Shown piece by piece: positions 10,635 through 18,254 of a stretch of 64,000 bases of DNA. Under the pieces are notes generated by a model. It was not told the DNA's origin. It searched no databases and saw only the letters and a program-made list of their open reading frames with translations. The stretch lies in contig NZ_KE384525.1 in the NCBI RefSeq assembly GCF_000426365.1, positions 159,425 to 223,424 on the forward strand, read 5' to 3'. The DNA is from Arenimonas composti TR7-09 = DSM 18010 (GTDB taxonomy: Bacteria > Pseudomonadota > Gammaproteobacteria > Xanthomonadales > Xanthomonadaceae). The stretch's first letter is position 1. Every line of letters begins with the position of its first letter. A program made the position numbers and the translations under genes.

Positions 10635-11620
10635 GGCTGGCGGTCGCGCACGCCGACCGCCTCGTCCGCGAAGCGCTGCGCCGCGCGCTCGCACGCAGCC
10701 CGCTGGAACTGGCCTGGAGCGCCGGCGACAGCGACACGATGGAGGAGTTCTGCCGCCGCGACCCGCCGCAGCTCCTGCTCGCCGACCTGCACCTGCTCGG
10801 CACGCGCGCCGCGCGCTTACCGGCCCTGCTGGCCGCCGGCATCGCGGTGATCGCGGTCAGCGAACGCGACGGCGCCGGCGATGCCTACGAGGCGCTCGGC
10901 TACGGCGCCCTCGGCCTGCTCGAACCGCCGCGGCTGACCGAGAGCGGCGAGCTCGTCGGCGGTCCGCGTGCGCTCGCACGGATCCAGCGGCTCGCCTCGC
11001 TGGTCGTGCCCGGGCCGCCGCCGGCCGCCGTCGCGCGCGGCGGCGACGTGCGTCCGCCGCTGATCGCGCTCGGCGCCTCGACCGGGGGACCGCATGCGCT
11101 GGCGCGGGTGCTGGCGACGCTGCCGGCGACGCTGGCCGCGGCGGTGCTGATCGTCCAGCACATCGAAAGCGGCTTCACCCAGGGTCTCGCCGAATGGCTG
11201 GGCAGCCAGAGCCCGCTGCCGGTGTCGCTGGCGCAGCGCGGCGAGCGGCCGCAGGCCGGGCGCGTCTACGTCGCCGGTGCCGGCGGTCACCTGGTGCTGC
11301 TGCCCTCGTTCCAGTTCGGGCACCAGCATGGGCGGCCGGGTGAACTGCATGTGCCCAGCGTCGACGCGCTGTTCCTGAGTCTCGCCGCGCATGCCTCGCC
11401 GGGCGCGGCGGCGCTGCTCACCGGCATGGGCAGCGACGGCGTCGCCGGGCTCGACGAGATGCGCCGGCGCGGCTGGCACACACTGGCGCAGGACGAGGCC
11501 AGCAGCGTCGTCTGGGGCATGCCGCGGGCGGCGATCGCTTCCGGCGCGGCGACCCAGGCACTGGATCTGGCGGCGATAGGACCGGCGCTGGTGCGCCACA
11601 TCGACAGGGGCAGGCAATGA
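10631..11620 (+). CDS. wspF: CheB-type methylesterase WspF
   Basis: Protein-glutamate methylesterase that removes the methyl groups added by WspC; loss of WspF in Pseudomonas locks WspR on. The GTG start overlaps the wspE stop. Residues 1-115 are a divergent receiver with the phospho-acceptor likely Asp52 (LLLADLHLLG); the usual beta-5 Lys is not evident. The catalytic domain has GASTGGPHAL (Ser150), VQHI (His177) and TGMGSDG (Asp269), so the esterase triad is complete. The receiver is less conserved than the esterase part. Confidence 0.93.
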   Translation: MRLAVAHADRLVREALRRALARSPLELAWSAGDSDTMEEFCRRDPPQLLLADLHLLGTRAARLPALLAAGIAVIAVSERDGAGDAYEALGYGALGLLEPPRLTESGELVGGPRALARIQRLASLVVPGPPPAAVARGGDVRPPLIALGASTGGPHALARVLATLPATLAAAVLIVQHIESGFTQGLAEWLGSQSPLPVSLAQRGERPQAGRVYVAGAGGHLVLLPSFQFGHQHGRPGELHVPSVDALFLSLAAHASPGAAALLTGMGSDGVAGLDEMRRRGWHTLAQDEASSVVWGMPRAAIASGAATQALDLAAIGPALVRHIDRGRQ

Positions 11621-12783
11621 GTGCGGAAAAACTGCGGGTGCTGGTGATCGACGACCAGCCGATCATCCTCGAGGCGGTGCGCGGCATCCTGCGGCTGGCG
11701 CCCGAACTCGAGGTCACCACCGTCGACGACGCCGACTCGGCGATCGTCACCGCGCTGGAGATCCGCCCGCACGTGGTCCTGCTCGATCTGAACATGGAAC
11801 CGGTGGACGGTCTCGAGGTACTGCAGCGCCTGCGCGCCGATCCCGAACTGACCGACGTGTCGGTGGTGATGCTGTCGGGCGCCGAGGAACCGGAGACCAA
11901 GGTCGAGGCTTTCCGCCGCGGCGCCAACGACTACGTGGTGAAGCTGCCGAGCCCGCTCGAGCTGGTCGCGCGGGTGCGCTACCACGCGAAGGCGGCGGCG
12001 GCGACCGCGGCGCGCGAGGCGGCCTTCCAGGCACTGATGGAGAGCCGCGCCGCGCTCGAGGAAACGAACCGGCAGATGGAGGAGCAGAAGCGCCAGCTCG
12101 AACTGATGAACCGTGAGCTGACCGAGGCCAGTCTCACCGATGCCCTGACCGGCCTGCGCAACCGCCGCTGGCTGCGTTACTTCCTCGAGCAGGCGCCGGT
12201 CACCGACGTCGCCGCCGAGGAGCGCCGCAACCACACGCCGGGGATGTTCACGTTCGCGCTGTTCGACCTCGACCACTTCAAGCAGATCAACGATCGCCAC
12301 GGCCACGAGACCGGTGATGCGGTGCTCGTCGAAGTGGCGCGGCGGCTGCGCCGCGACCTGCGCCACAGCGACGGCATCCTGCGCTGGGGCGGCGAGGAGT
12401 TTCTCGTCGTCGGGCACGGTTACGACCGCGAGGGTGCGGTCGATTTCGCGCGGCGCATCCTGCAGGCGGTCGGCGGCGAACCGATGAAGCTGCCCGGCGG
12501 AGTGAGCCTGAAGGTGACCTGCTCGCTCGGTTTCGCGCCGGCGCCCTGGCATGCCGCGGACGGGATGCGGCTGGGCCGCGAGCAGGTCCTGCATCTGGCC
12601 GATTTCGCCCTTTACCTCGGCAAGCTCGAAGGGCGGAATCGTGGCTACGGCGTGTTCCCGGGGCCGGATCCGGCGATCGTCGAACGGATCTCCGACCTGA
12701 GCCTCGACGCCCTCGGTCTGCGCCGAGAACACGGCCGGGGCGTCGAACTGGTCGCGATCCCCGGGCCCGAGTCCGCCCCCTAA
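11617..12783 (+). CDS. wspR: Response regulator diguanylate cyclase WspR
   Basis: Output of the wsp pathway: a receiver-GGDEF protein that makes c-di-GMP when phosphorylated by WspE. In 388 residues: REC (5-122) with DD at 12-13, phospho-Asp57 and Lys109; a charged coiled-coil linker (about 135-170, EETNRQMEEQKRQLELMNRE); and a GGDEF domain with an intact GGEEF (258-262) preceded five residues earlier by RHSD, a product-inhibition I-site. Activity and feedback control are therefore both expected. The last 20 nt of the gene, including TAA, are imperfectly duplicated directly downstream. Confidence 0.96.
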   Translation: MSAEKLRVLVIDDQPIILEAVRGILRLAPELEVTTVDDADSAIVTALEIRPHVVLLDLNMEPVDGLEVLQRLRADPELTDVSVVMLSGAEEPETKVEAFRRGANDYVVKLPSPLELVARVRYHAKAAAATAAREAAFQALMESRAALEETNRQMEEQKRQLELMNRELTEASLTDALTGLRNRRWLRYFLEQAPVTDVAAEERRNHTPGMFTFALFDLDHFKQINDRHGHETGDAVLVEVARRLRRDLRHSDGILRWGGEEFLVVGHGYDREGAVDFARRILQAVGGEPMKLPGGVSLKVTCSLGFAPAPWHAADGMRLGREQVLHLADFALYLGKLEGRNRGYGVFPGPDPAIVERISDLSLDALGLRREHGRGVELVAIPGPESAP

Positions 12784-12803
12784 GGCCCGAGTCCACGTCT
12801 TAA
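12764..12803 (+). repeat. 20-bp tandem duplication across the wspR stop codon
   Basis: 12764-12783 and 12784-12803 share GGCCCGAGTCC and a terminal TAA and differ at a few positions in between. The first copy holds the wspR stop; because 20 is not a multiple of three, the second TAA is in another frame. Confidence 0.85.
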
Positions 12804-12841
12804 GCCGAGCCCCACGCGCCGGCCCCACGGAGAAACCCCGC

Positions 12842-13237
12842 ATGTACCCGCTGATCGGCCTCGTCACCCTCGCCACGGTTCTGCTGCTGGGCTGGACCAG
12901 CTACCTCGTCGGCCGCGCCCGCCACCGCTACGGTGTCGCCGCGCCTTCGACCACCGGTCCGGACGGCTTCCAGCGCGCCTTCCGGGTGCAGGCCAATACC
13001 TTCGAATCGGCGCTGATGTTCCTGCCGGCGCTGTGGACCGCGAGCTGGTGCCACGGGATGCCGCTGCTGACGGCGGCGCTCGGCGCGGTCTGGCTGATCG
13101 CCCGCACCGCCTACGCGCTGACCTATCTCGACGCGGCGAAATCGCGGGCGATCCCGTTCGTGCTGTCGATGCTGGCGATCCTGGCGCTGGTGCTGCAGGC
13201 GGCCTGGGGAATCGCCTGGCAGCTCGTCCTCCGCTGA
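12842..13237 (+). CDS. MAPEG family membrane protein
   Basis: A 131-residue integral membrane protein with four predicted helices, matching the MAPEG superfamily (membrane-associated eicosanoid and glutathione metabolism) in length and pattern. The conserved segment FRVQANTFESALMFLPAL (about 44-61) is the loop that contributes to glutathione binding in characterised members. Bacterial relatives mostly lack a known substrate; a glutathione transferase or peroxidase role is inference. It stands alone, convergent with the sensor-domain gene. Confidence 0.88.
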   Translation: MYPLIGLVTLATVLLLGWTSYLVGRARHRYGVAAPSTTGPDGFQRAFRVQANTFESALMFLPALWTASWCHGMPLLTAALGAVWLIARTAYALTYLDAAKSRAIPFVLSMLAILALVLQAAWGIAWQLVLR

Positions 13238-13258
13238 CGCCCGCCCGCCTCCGGGTTT

Positions 13259-14167
13259 TCAGTGTTGCGCGGTCTTGACCAGCAGGTGCTTGGCCAAGGC
13301 GCCGTGCACGACCGCGACGCCGCGGGCCAGGTGCAGCAGCAGGAACATGCCGAGCACGCCGAGCGCGAAGCAGCCCGGCAGCGCCCAAGGTCCCGGCAGG
13401 AACACGTCCTGCTCGAAGGTGCCGAAGCCCAGCATCGCCAGGGCGCCGGCGATCGCGCCACCGATCAGCCCCAGTGAGGTCGCGCCGACGGTCACGGCGA
13501 CCGTGAAGTACAGGATGCCCAGCGGCAGCATCAACACCTGGTAGAGCATCGTCGACCACGTGCGCGGGTCGGTGAACATCATGCCGATGCGGCTCAGCCA
13601 GGGCTTGCCGCGTTCCGCGTACAGCGGCCGGCGCGGCATGCGTTCGCCGAGCATCGTCTCGACCAGGCGACCTTCGACGAGCGCCATCAGCCGCACGATG
13701 CCGACGAACAGGATCACCACCGGGATGCCGATGATCAGGATCGCCAGCCCGGCCGACAGGCTGAATCCGGTCACGACGGTCGTGAAGTAGATGATGCCGG
13801 TGGCGATCGACAGCAGCATGTAGAACAGCGCCGTCCACGCCCGCGGGTCGATCACGACACCGAAGAAACCGGCGAGCAGGCCGCGCGGTTTCGGCGGTGC
13901 CGGCGTGCGCAGGGCCTGGCTGACCTGCACTTCGGTCTCGCGGTAGATCTCCGCGACCTCGGCCGGCGCGCCGTAGCTGGTGGCGACGCGGACCAGCATC
14001 GCCGCCTCGGTCTCGCCGGGGTTCTCGGCGAGCTCGGAGCGCAGGTATTCCTCGGCGTCGTACAGGGCGTCCTGCACCAGCGCCGGGTCGGCGTTCCGCA
14101 GCTCGGCGCGCAACTGGTCCAGGTACTGGACGATCGAGGTCGGCACGGGAGGGTTGGCGGCGGTCAT
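13259..14167 (-). CDS. Membrane protein with HAAS-like and Sensor domains, PadR partner
   Basis: 302 residues. The N-terminal 80 or so residues (YLDQLRAELRNADPALVQDA and EEYLRSELAE) look like the HAAS/DUF1700-type helical module, and the rest has about four to six membrane helices in two similar halves, each introduced by DPRAW/DPRTW, as in the Sensor (PF13796) domain. Its ATG at 14167 overlaps the stop of the padR-like gene by 4 nt. Such PadR-plus-membrane pairs are often small envelope-stress or drug-responsive operons; the signal here is unknown. Start MTAANPP was preferred over longer upstream frames because of this coupling. Confidence 0.87.
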   Translation of the reverse strand: MTAANPPVPTSIVQYLDQLRAELRNADPALVQDALYDAEEYLRSELAENPGETEAAMLVRVATSYGAPAEVAEIYRETEVQVSQALRTPAPPKPRGLLAGFFGVVIDPRAWTALFYMLLSIATGIIYFTTVVTGFSLSAGLAILIIGIPVVILFVGIVRLMALVEGRLVETMLGERMPRRPLYAERGKPWLSRIGMMFTDPRTWSTMLYQVLMLPLGILYFTVAVTVGATSLGLIGGAIAGALAMLGFGTFEQDVFLPGPWALPGCFALGVLGMFLLLHLARGVAVVHGALAKHLLVKTAQH

Positions 14168-14526
14168 TTCGGCAGTCCTTTGAGCACGGAGTCGACGGTG
14201 TCGCGGGTGGTGTTCCAGGTGGCCAGCCATGCGTCGAGCACGGCGCGGCCGAGGGCAGTGATGCGGTAGTAGCGGCGTGGCGGGCCGGCGACCGAGGGTT
14301 CGACGTGGCTCTCGGCCAGACCGGCGGCGCTGAGGTTGCGCAGGACCGGGTAGAGCGCGCTCTGGCGACCGCCGAGCAGCGGGTCGCCGGTCTGCTCGAG
14401 CCGCTTTGCGATCTGGTAGCCGTACAGCGGCTCGTCACTGCGCGCCAGCACGGCCAGCAGCACCAGCGACACCGTCCCCGCGGCCAGCTCCTTCTGGAAC
14501 TTCTTCAGATGCGGCTCGGTATCCAT
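14164..14526 (-). CDS. PadR family transcriptional regulator
   Basis: A 120-residue winged-helix protein. The helix-turn-helix region includes PLYGYQIAKRLEQ and the recognition segment QSALYPVLRNLSAAGL, followed by the wing with PRRYYRITALGR, all typical of PadR; the remainder is a short dimerisation helix. It is first in a two-gene operon with the sensor-domain membrane protein. A perfect 19-bp palindrome 40-58 bp upstream of the start is a good candidate for its own operator, so it probably represses itself and its partner until a ligand or partner relieves it. Confidence 0.93.
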   Translation of the reverse strand: MDTEPHLKKFQKELAAGTVSLVLLAVLARSDEPLYGYQIAKRLEQTGDPLLGGRQSALYPVLRNLSAAGLAESHVEPSVAGPPRRYYRITALGRAVLDAWLATWNTTRDTVDSVLKGLPK

Positions 14527-14565
14527 GCCCCTGTCCTCGACTGCCTCATATCTGGCAGTTCCGCT

Positions 14566-14584
14566 TAGTGTTGAGTCAACACTA
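14566..14584 (-). promoter_or_regulatory. Candidate PadR operator, perfect palindrome
   Basis: TAGTGTTGA and TCAACACTA flank a single central base: nine perfect base pairs each side. It sits 40 bp upstream of the padR-like start. On the minus strand it contains TTGACT, a -35-like hexamer, so binding would block the promoter. The inverted ATGT/GTGT-ACAC layout fits PadR-type sites in general. Confidence 0.7.
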
Positions 14585-14648
14585 GTGGGGCTGGTGGAGG
14601 ACGCGCAGTGCCTGAAGTCACAACAGCGGCAACGCCCCCCATTCCCCT

Positions 14649-14768
14649 GTAGGAGCGCCTTCAGGCGCGATGCCCTCCGCCACGCCGTAGGAGCGCCTTC
14701 AGGCGCGATGCCCTTCCCCCGCGTTCCCGATCACCGATGTAAAGCATCGCGGCTGAAGCCGCTCCTAC
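14649..14768. repeat. REP cluster of three, mixed subtypes
   Basis: Two direct copies of subtype II (stem GCGCCT/AGGCGC) at 14649-14671 and 14687-14709, then one inverted subtype I copy (GCGGCT/AGCCGC) at 14746-14768. It lies between the divergent padR-like and ygiD genes, 55 bp before the ygiD start. It is the only cluster in the window that mixes the two stem types. Confidence 0.93.
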
Positions 14769-14823
14769 GGGATGCGGCTTCTGGGCTATCGTTGCCCCAC
14801 CCCCAGCACCGAGGATCCCCGCG

Positions 14824-15612
14824 ATGTCCGCCGCGTCCAGCTCCGCTCCGATGCCCGCCGTCTTCATCGGGCACGGTTCGCCGATGAACGCCGTCGAGGA
14901 CAACGCCTGGCGACGAAGCTGGCAGACCCTGGGGCAGCGGCTGCCGCGGCCGAAGGCCATCCTCTGCGTGTCGGCGCACTGGGAGACGCAGGGCGTCTAC
15001 GTCACCAGCAGCGAGAAGCCCGACACCATCCACGACTTCCGCGGTTTCCCGAAGGCGCTGTTCGATGTGCGCTACCGGGCGCCGGGCAGCCCCGCCCTCG
15101 CCCGTCGCGTCGCCGAACTGGTGAGTACGCCGCGGGTACACCTGGATCCGCAGCGTGGCCTCGACCACGGCGCCTGGAGCGTGCTGCAGCCGATGTATCC
15201 GGAGGCCGACATCCCGGTCGTGCAGCTGAGCCTGTCGACGCTGCAGCCCGGCGCCTGGCACTACGACCTCGCGCGCCAGCTGCAGCCGCTGCGCGACGAG
15301 GGCGTGCTCGTCGTCGGTACCGGCAACATCGTGCACAACCTGCGTTACTGGCGGCCGGACCAGACCGCGCCGCTGGACTGGGCGCAGCGCTTCGACGAGG
15401 ACATCGCCGAGCGCATCGCCGCCGGCCATCACGAGGGCATGCTCGGTTACGAGACGCTCGGCCCGGATGCCCTGCTGGCGGTGCCGAGCCCGGAGCACTA
15501 CCTGCCGCTGCTGTACGTGCTGGCGCTGCAGCGCGAGGACGACACGGTGGAGTTCTTCAACGAGGACGTGGTCGGCGCGATTTCGATGCGCAGCGTGCTC
15601 GTCGGGGCATGA
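14824..15612 (+). CDS. ygiD: 4,5-DOPA-extradiol-type dioxygenase, LigB family
   Basis: 262 residues of the class III extradiol dioxygenase fold (LigB/DODA family). Metal ligands and active-site motifs are visible: FIGHGSPMNA (His near 17), VSAHWETQG (His near 52) and LDHGAWSVLQPMYP. YgiD opens L-DOPA between C4 and C5 in vitro; the physiological substrate in bacteria is unsettled. It starts a three-gene operon: its TGA overlaps the methyltransferase ATG by 4 nt. The Ala/Ser-rich first ten residues may be extra, with a later in-frame ATG at residue 10. Confidence 0.9.
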   Translation: MSAASSSAPMPAVFIGHGSPMNAVEDNAWRRSWQTLGQRLPRPKAILCVSAHWETQGVYVTSSEKPDTIHDFRGFPKALFDVRYRAPGSPALARRVAELVSTPRVHLDPQRGLDHGAWSVLQPMYPEADIPVVQLSLSTLQPGAWHYDLARQLQPLRDEGVLVVGTGNIVHNLRYWRPDQTAPLDWAQRFDEDIAERIAAGHHEGMLGYETLGPDALLAVPSPEHYLPLLYVLALQREDDTVEFFNEDVVGAISMRSVLVGA

Positions 15613-16202
15613 GCAAGGTCTACGACGCCGCCTACTTCGACACCTGGTACCGCCACCGCGGGCTCGCCAGCCCGGCGGCGCTGCAGCGCAAGGTCGCGCT
15701 CGCCGTGACGACCACGGAATATTTCCTCGGCCGGCCGCTGCGCTCGGTGCTCGACGTCGGCTGCGGCGAGGGCGCATGGCGGGCTCCGCTGCGGGCGCTG
15801 CGGCCGAAGCTGCATTACCTCGGCGTCGACGCCAGCGAGTACGCGATCGCCCGCTTCGGTGCCCGCCGCAACCTGCAGTTCCTGCCGTTCGCCGACCTCG
15901 CCGTGCTGGCGCCGGCGCAGCCATTCGACCTGCTGGTGTGCTCCGACGTCATGCACTACCTCGGCGACGGCGAACTGCAGGCCGGCCTGCGTGAGTTCCC
16001 GCGCCTGTGCGGCGGTGCCGCCTTCGTCGAAGTGTTCACCGCCGGCGACGACATCGTCGGCGACATGCACGAGCTGCGGCGGCGGCCGGCGGCGTTCTAT
16101 CGGCACGCGCTGCAGCAGCTCGGCTTCGTGCAGGCGGCGCCCTACCTCTGGCTCGGCAGCGAACTCGCGGCGACCGCGACGGCGCTGGAAATCCCGCGGT
16201 GA
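15609..16202 (+). CDS. Class I SAM-dependent methyltransferase
   Basis: A 197-residue soluble methyltransferase. Motif I is SVLDVGCGEGAWR (about residues 45-57), followed by GVDASEYAI (motif II acidic residue) and FDLLVCSDVMHYL (motif IV), the standard Rossmann arrangement. The C-terminus lacks any domain that would reveal the acceptor. It is translationally coupled at both ends, to ygiD upstream and the srkA-like kinase downstream; that grouping gives no clear substrate. Confidence 0.88.
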   Translation: MSKVYDAAYFDTWYRHRGLASPAALQRKVALAVTTTEYFLGRPLRSVLDVGCGEGAWRAPLRALRPKLHYLGVDASEYAIARFGARRNLQFLPFADLAVLAPAQPFDLLVCSDVMHYLGDGELQAGLREFPRLCGGAAFVEVFTAGDDIVGDMHELRRRPAAFYRHALQQLGFVQAAPYLWLGSELAATATALEIPR

Positions 16203-17260
16203 CCGACGGCGCGGAGACGCCGTTCGCCGGGCTCGACCCGGACATGATCCTCGCGGCGGTCGAGGCCCTGGGTTTGCGGGCGGATGGGCGGGTGCTGGCG
16301 CTGAACAGTTTCGAGAACCGCGTCTACCGCGTCGGGCTGGAAGGAGAAACGGGAAACGAGGAACGGGCAACGAGTGGGGGCGCGCGCTTCGCGCGAATGG
16401 CCCAGGGGAACGGGGGCGGTGCGGTCGTCGTGAAGTTCTACCGGCCGGGGCGGTGGAGCGACGAGGGGATTCGCGAGGAGCATGCTTTCGTCGCGGAACT
16501 GGCGGCGGCGGACATCTCCGTCGTCGCACCGCTGGCGTTCGCCGGCGAGACCCTGCATCGGCACGCCGGTTACCGCTACGCGCTGTTTCCGCTGCGCGGC
16601 GGGCATGCGCCGGAGCTGGGCGACCGCGACGTCCTGCGCCATCTCGGCCGGGTGCTCGGGCGCCTGCATGCGGTCGGGGCCGGCGCGCGCTTCGCGCACC
16701 GGCCGGTGCTCGATGTCGAGCACTTCGGGCACGCGCCGATCGACTTCCTGCTCGACGGCGACTGGCTGCCGGACGATCTCGGCGAGAACGTCGCGGTGCT
16801 CGCCGACGCGGTGCTCGAGGACGTCGAGGAACGCTTCGCCGCCCTGCCCGACATCGCGATGCTGCGCCTGCACGGCGACTGCCACCCCGGCAACATCCTG
16901 TGGCGCGACGGCCACGCGCATTTCGTCGACCTCGACGACTGCCTGACGGGCCCGGCGGTGCAGGATCTGTGGATGCTCGCCGGCCGCCGCGAGGACAGCG
17001 GCCCGGCCTGGCGCTGGCTGCTCGAAGGCTACGGGGAATTCCGCGCTTTCGATCGCCGCGAACTCGCCCTGGTCGAACCCCTGCGCGCGCTGCGTCTGCT
17101 GCACTACAACGGCTGGATCGCCCGCCGCTGGCACGACCCGGCGTTCCCGGCGGCGTTCCCGGCATTCGCGACACGCGCCTGGTGGGAGGCGCTGATCGGC
17201 CAGTTGCAGGAGCAGCTCGCCGCTTTCGCAGAGCCGCCGGTGGATCCGGACGCGCGCTGA
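16199..17260 (+). CDS. srkA: Stress response kinase A-like protein with in-frame repeat insertion
   Basis: A Ser/Thr protein kinase of the aminoglycoside-phosphotransferase fold, like E. coli SrkA/YihE, which counters programmed cell death under stress. GTG start overlaps the methyltransferase stop. Visible motifs: LNSFENRVYRV near the N-terminus, VVVKFYRPGRW (catalytic Lys), LHGDCHPGNILW (catalytic Asp) and FVDLDDC (Mg ligand). Between the first two motifs about 27 extra residues (roughly 48-74) rich in Gly, Glu and Arg replace what is normally a short turn; the DNA here has 7-nt periodicity. The insertion lies in the glycine-rich-loop region of the N-lobe, so its tolerance is notable. Confidence 0.88.
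   Translation: MTDGAETPFAGLDPDMILAAVEALGLRADGRVLALNSFENRVYRVGLEGETGNEERATSGGARFARMAQGNGGGAVVVKFYRPGRWSDEGIREEHAFVAELAAADISVVAPLAFAGETLHRHAGYRYALFPLRGGHAPELGDRDVLRHLGRVLGRLHAVGAGARFAHRPVLDVEHFGHAPIDFLLDGDWLPDDLGENVAVLADAVLEDVEERFAALPDIAMLRLHGDCHPGNILWRDGHAHFVDLDDCLTGPAVQDLWMLAGRREDSGPAWRWLLEGYGEFRAFDRRELALVEPLRALRLLHYNGWIARRWHDPAFPAAFPAFATRAWWEALIGQLQEQLAAFAEPPVDPDAR
16341..16420 (+). repeat. Heptanucleotide repeat inserted within srkA
   Basis: Units AACGGGA, AACGAGG, AACGGGC and AACGAGT follow each other without gaps, then a GC palindrome (GCGCGCTTCGCGCG). The unit AACGAGT is the same as in the palindromic locus at 59394-59511. The stretch is a multiple of three and stop-free in the srkA frame. 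Confidence 0.75.
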
Positions 17261-17312
17261 GCGCGGCGAATCCGGTAAGTTGCGGCGATCCCTCCGAATG
17301 GTGGAACCGCCG

Positions 17313-18254
17313 ATGTCCCTGCAGCCGAAGCTCCTGACCCTCGTCCTCACCGCGGCCCTCGCCGCCTTCGCGACGGCGCCGCGCGCGGCCGAGCCCGGTG
17401 ACGCGTCCGCGCAGGTCGCGCCGCGTGCGACGACGCAGCAGGTGCTCGATGCCTCGTCGCCGTCCGACTGGCGCCCGCTCGACCCCGAGAACACCGTGGT
17501 GATGACGCTGGCCAGCGGCGACGTGATCATCGAGCTGGCGCCGCAGTTCGCCCCCGCGCATGTCGCCAACATCCGCGCCCTCGCCCGTGGCGGCTTCTGG
17601 GACGGCCTGAGCATCTACCGCGGCCACGACAACTTCGTCGTGCAGTGGGGCGACCCGGAAGAGGACGAGGCGAAGCAGCGCGCCTTCCCGAACGGCGCCC
17701 TGCGCAAGCTCCCGGCCGAATTCGACATCGCCGCCGCCGGCGTGCCCTTCACCGTGCTGCCCGACGTCGACGGCTGGGCGCCACAGGTCGGCTTCTCCAA
17801 CGGCATGCCGGCCGGACGCGATCCACAGGCCGGCCGCGCCTGGCCGCTGCACTGCTACGGCAGCGTCGGCGCCGGCCGGGGCCTCGAGGCCGATTCCAGC
17901 ACCGGCGCCGAGCTCTATGCGGTGATCGGGCAGTCGCCGCGCCAGCTCGACCGCAACATCACCACGATCGGTCGGGTGGTCTTCGGGATGGAGCGGCTGA
18001 GCGTGCTGCCGCGCGGCCCGGGCCCGCTCGGCTTCTACGAGGACCAAAGCCTGCGCACGCCAATCCAGCGCGTGCGCCTGCTTGCCGACATTCCGGAGGC
18101 CGAGCGTCCGCGGCTCGAGGTGCTGCGCACCGACACCGCGACCTGGGACGCGCTGATCGAGGCCCGCCGCAACCGCCAGGACGACTTCTACAAGCGCCCG
18201 GCCGGCCACATCGACGTCTGCAACGTGCCGTTGCCGGTGCGCGAGCCGTCCTGA
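17313..18254 (+). CDS. Secreted cyclophilin-type peptidylprolyl isomerase
   Basis: 313 residues beginning with a Sec signal peptide (Leu/Ala-rich, likely cut at ARA-AEP near residue 26). A cyclophilin fold follows: TVVMTLASGDVIIELAPQFAP, VANIRALARGGFWDGLSIYR and FVVQWGDPE correspond to the first half of the domain, and VIGQSPRQLDRNITTIGRVV to the second. The loop between is longer than in PpiA, as in a subclass common in this order. Expected in the periplasm, helping outer-membrane protein folding. It abuts the convergent DUF2785 gene with no spacer. Confidence 0.9.
   Translation: MSLQPKLLTLVLTAALAAFATAPRAAEPGDASAQVAPRATTQQVLDASSPSDWRPLDPENTVVMTLASGDVIIELAPQFAPAHVANIRALARGGFWDGLSIYRGHDNFVVQWGDPEEDEAKQRAFPNGALRKLPAEFDIAAAGVPFTVLPDVDGWAPQVGFSNGMPAGRDPQAGRAWPLHCYGSVGAGRGLEADSSTGAELYAVIGQSPRQLDRNITTIGRVVFGMERLSVLPRGPGPLGFYEDQSLRTPIQRVRLLADIPEAERPRLEVLRTDTATWDALIEARRNRQDDFYKRPAGHIDVCNVPLPVREPS

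Noticed and set aside
13238..13258. Terminator between the MAPEG and sensor-domain genes
   Set aside because: CCCG/CGGG gives only four base pairs before TTTT, too weak to call.
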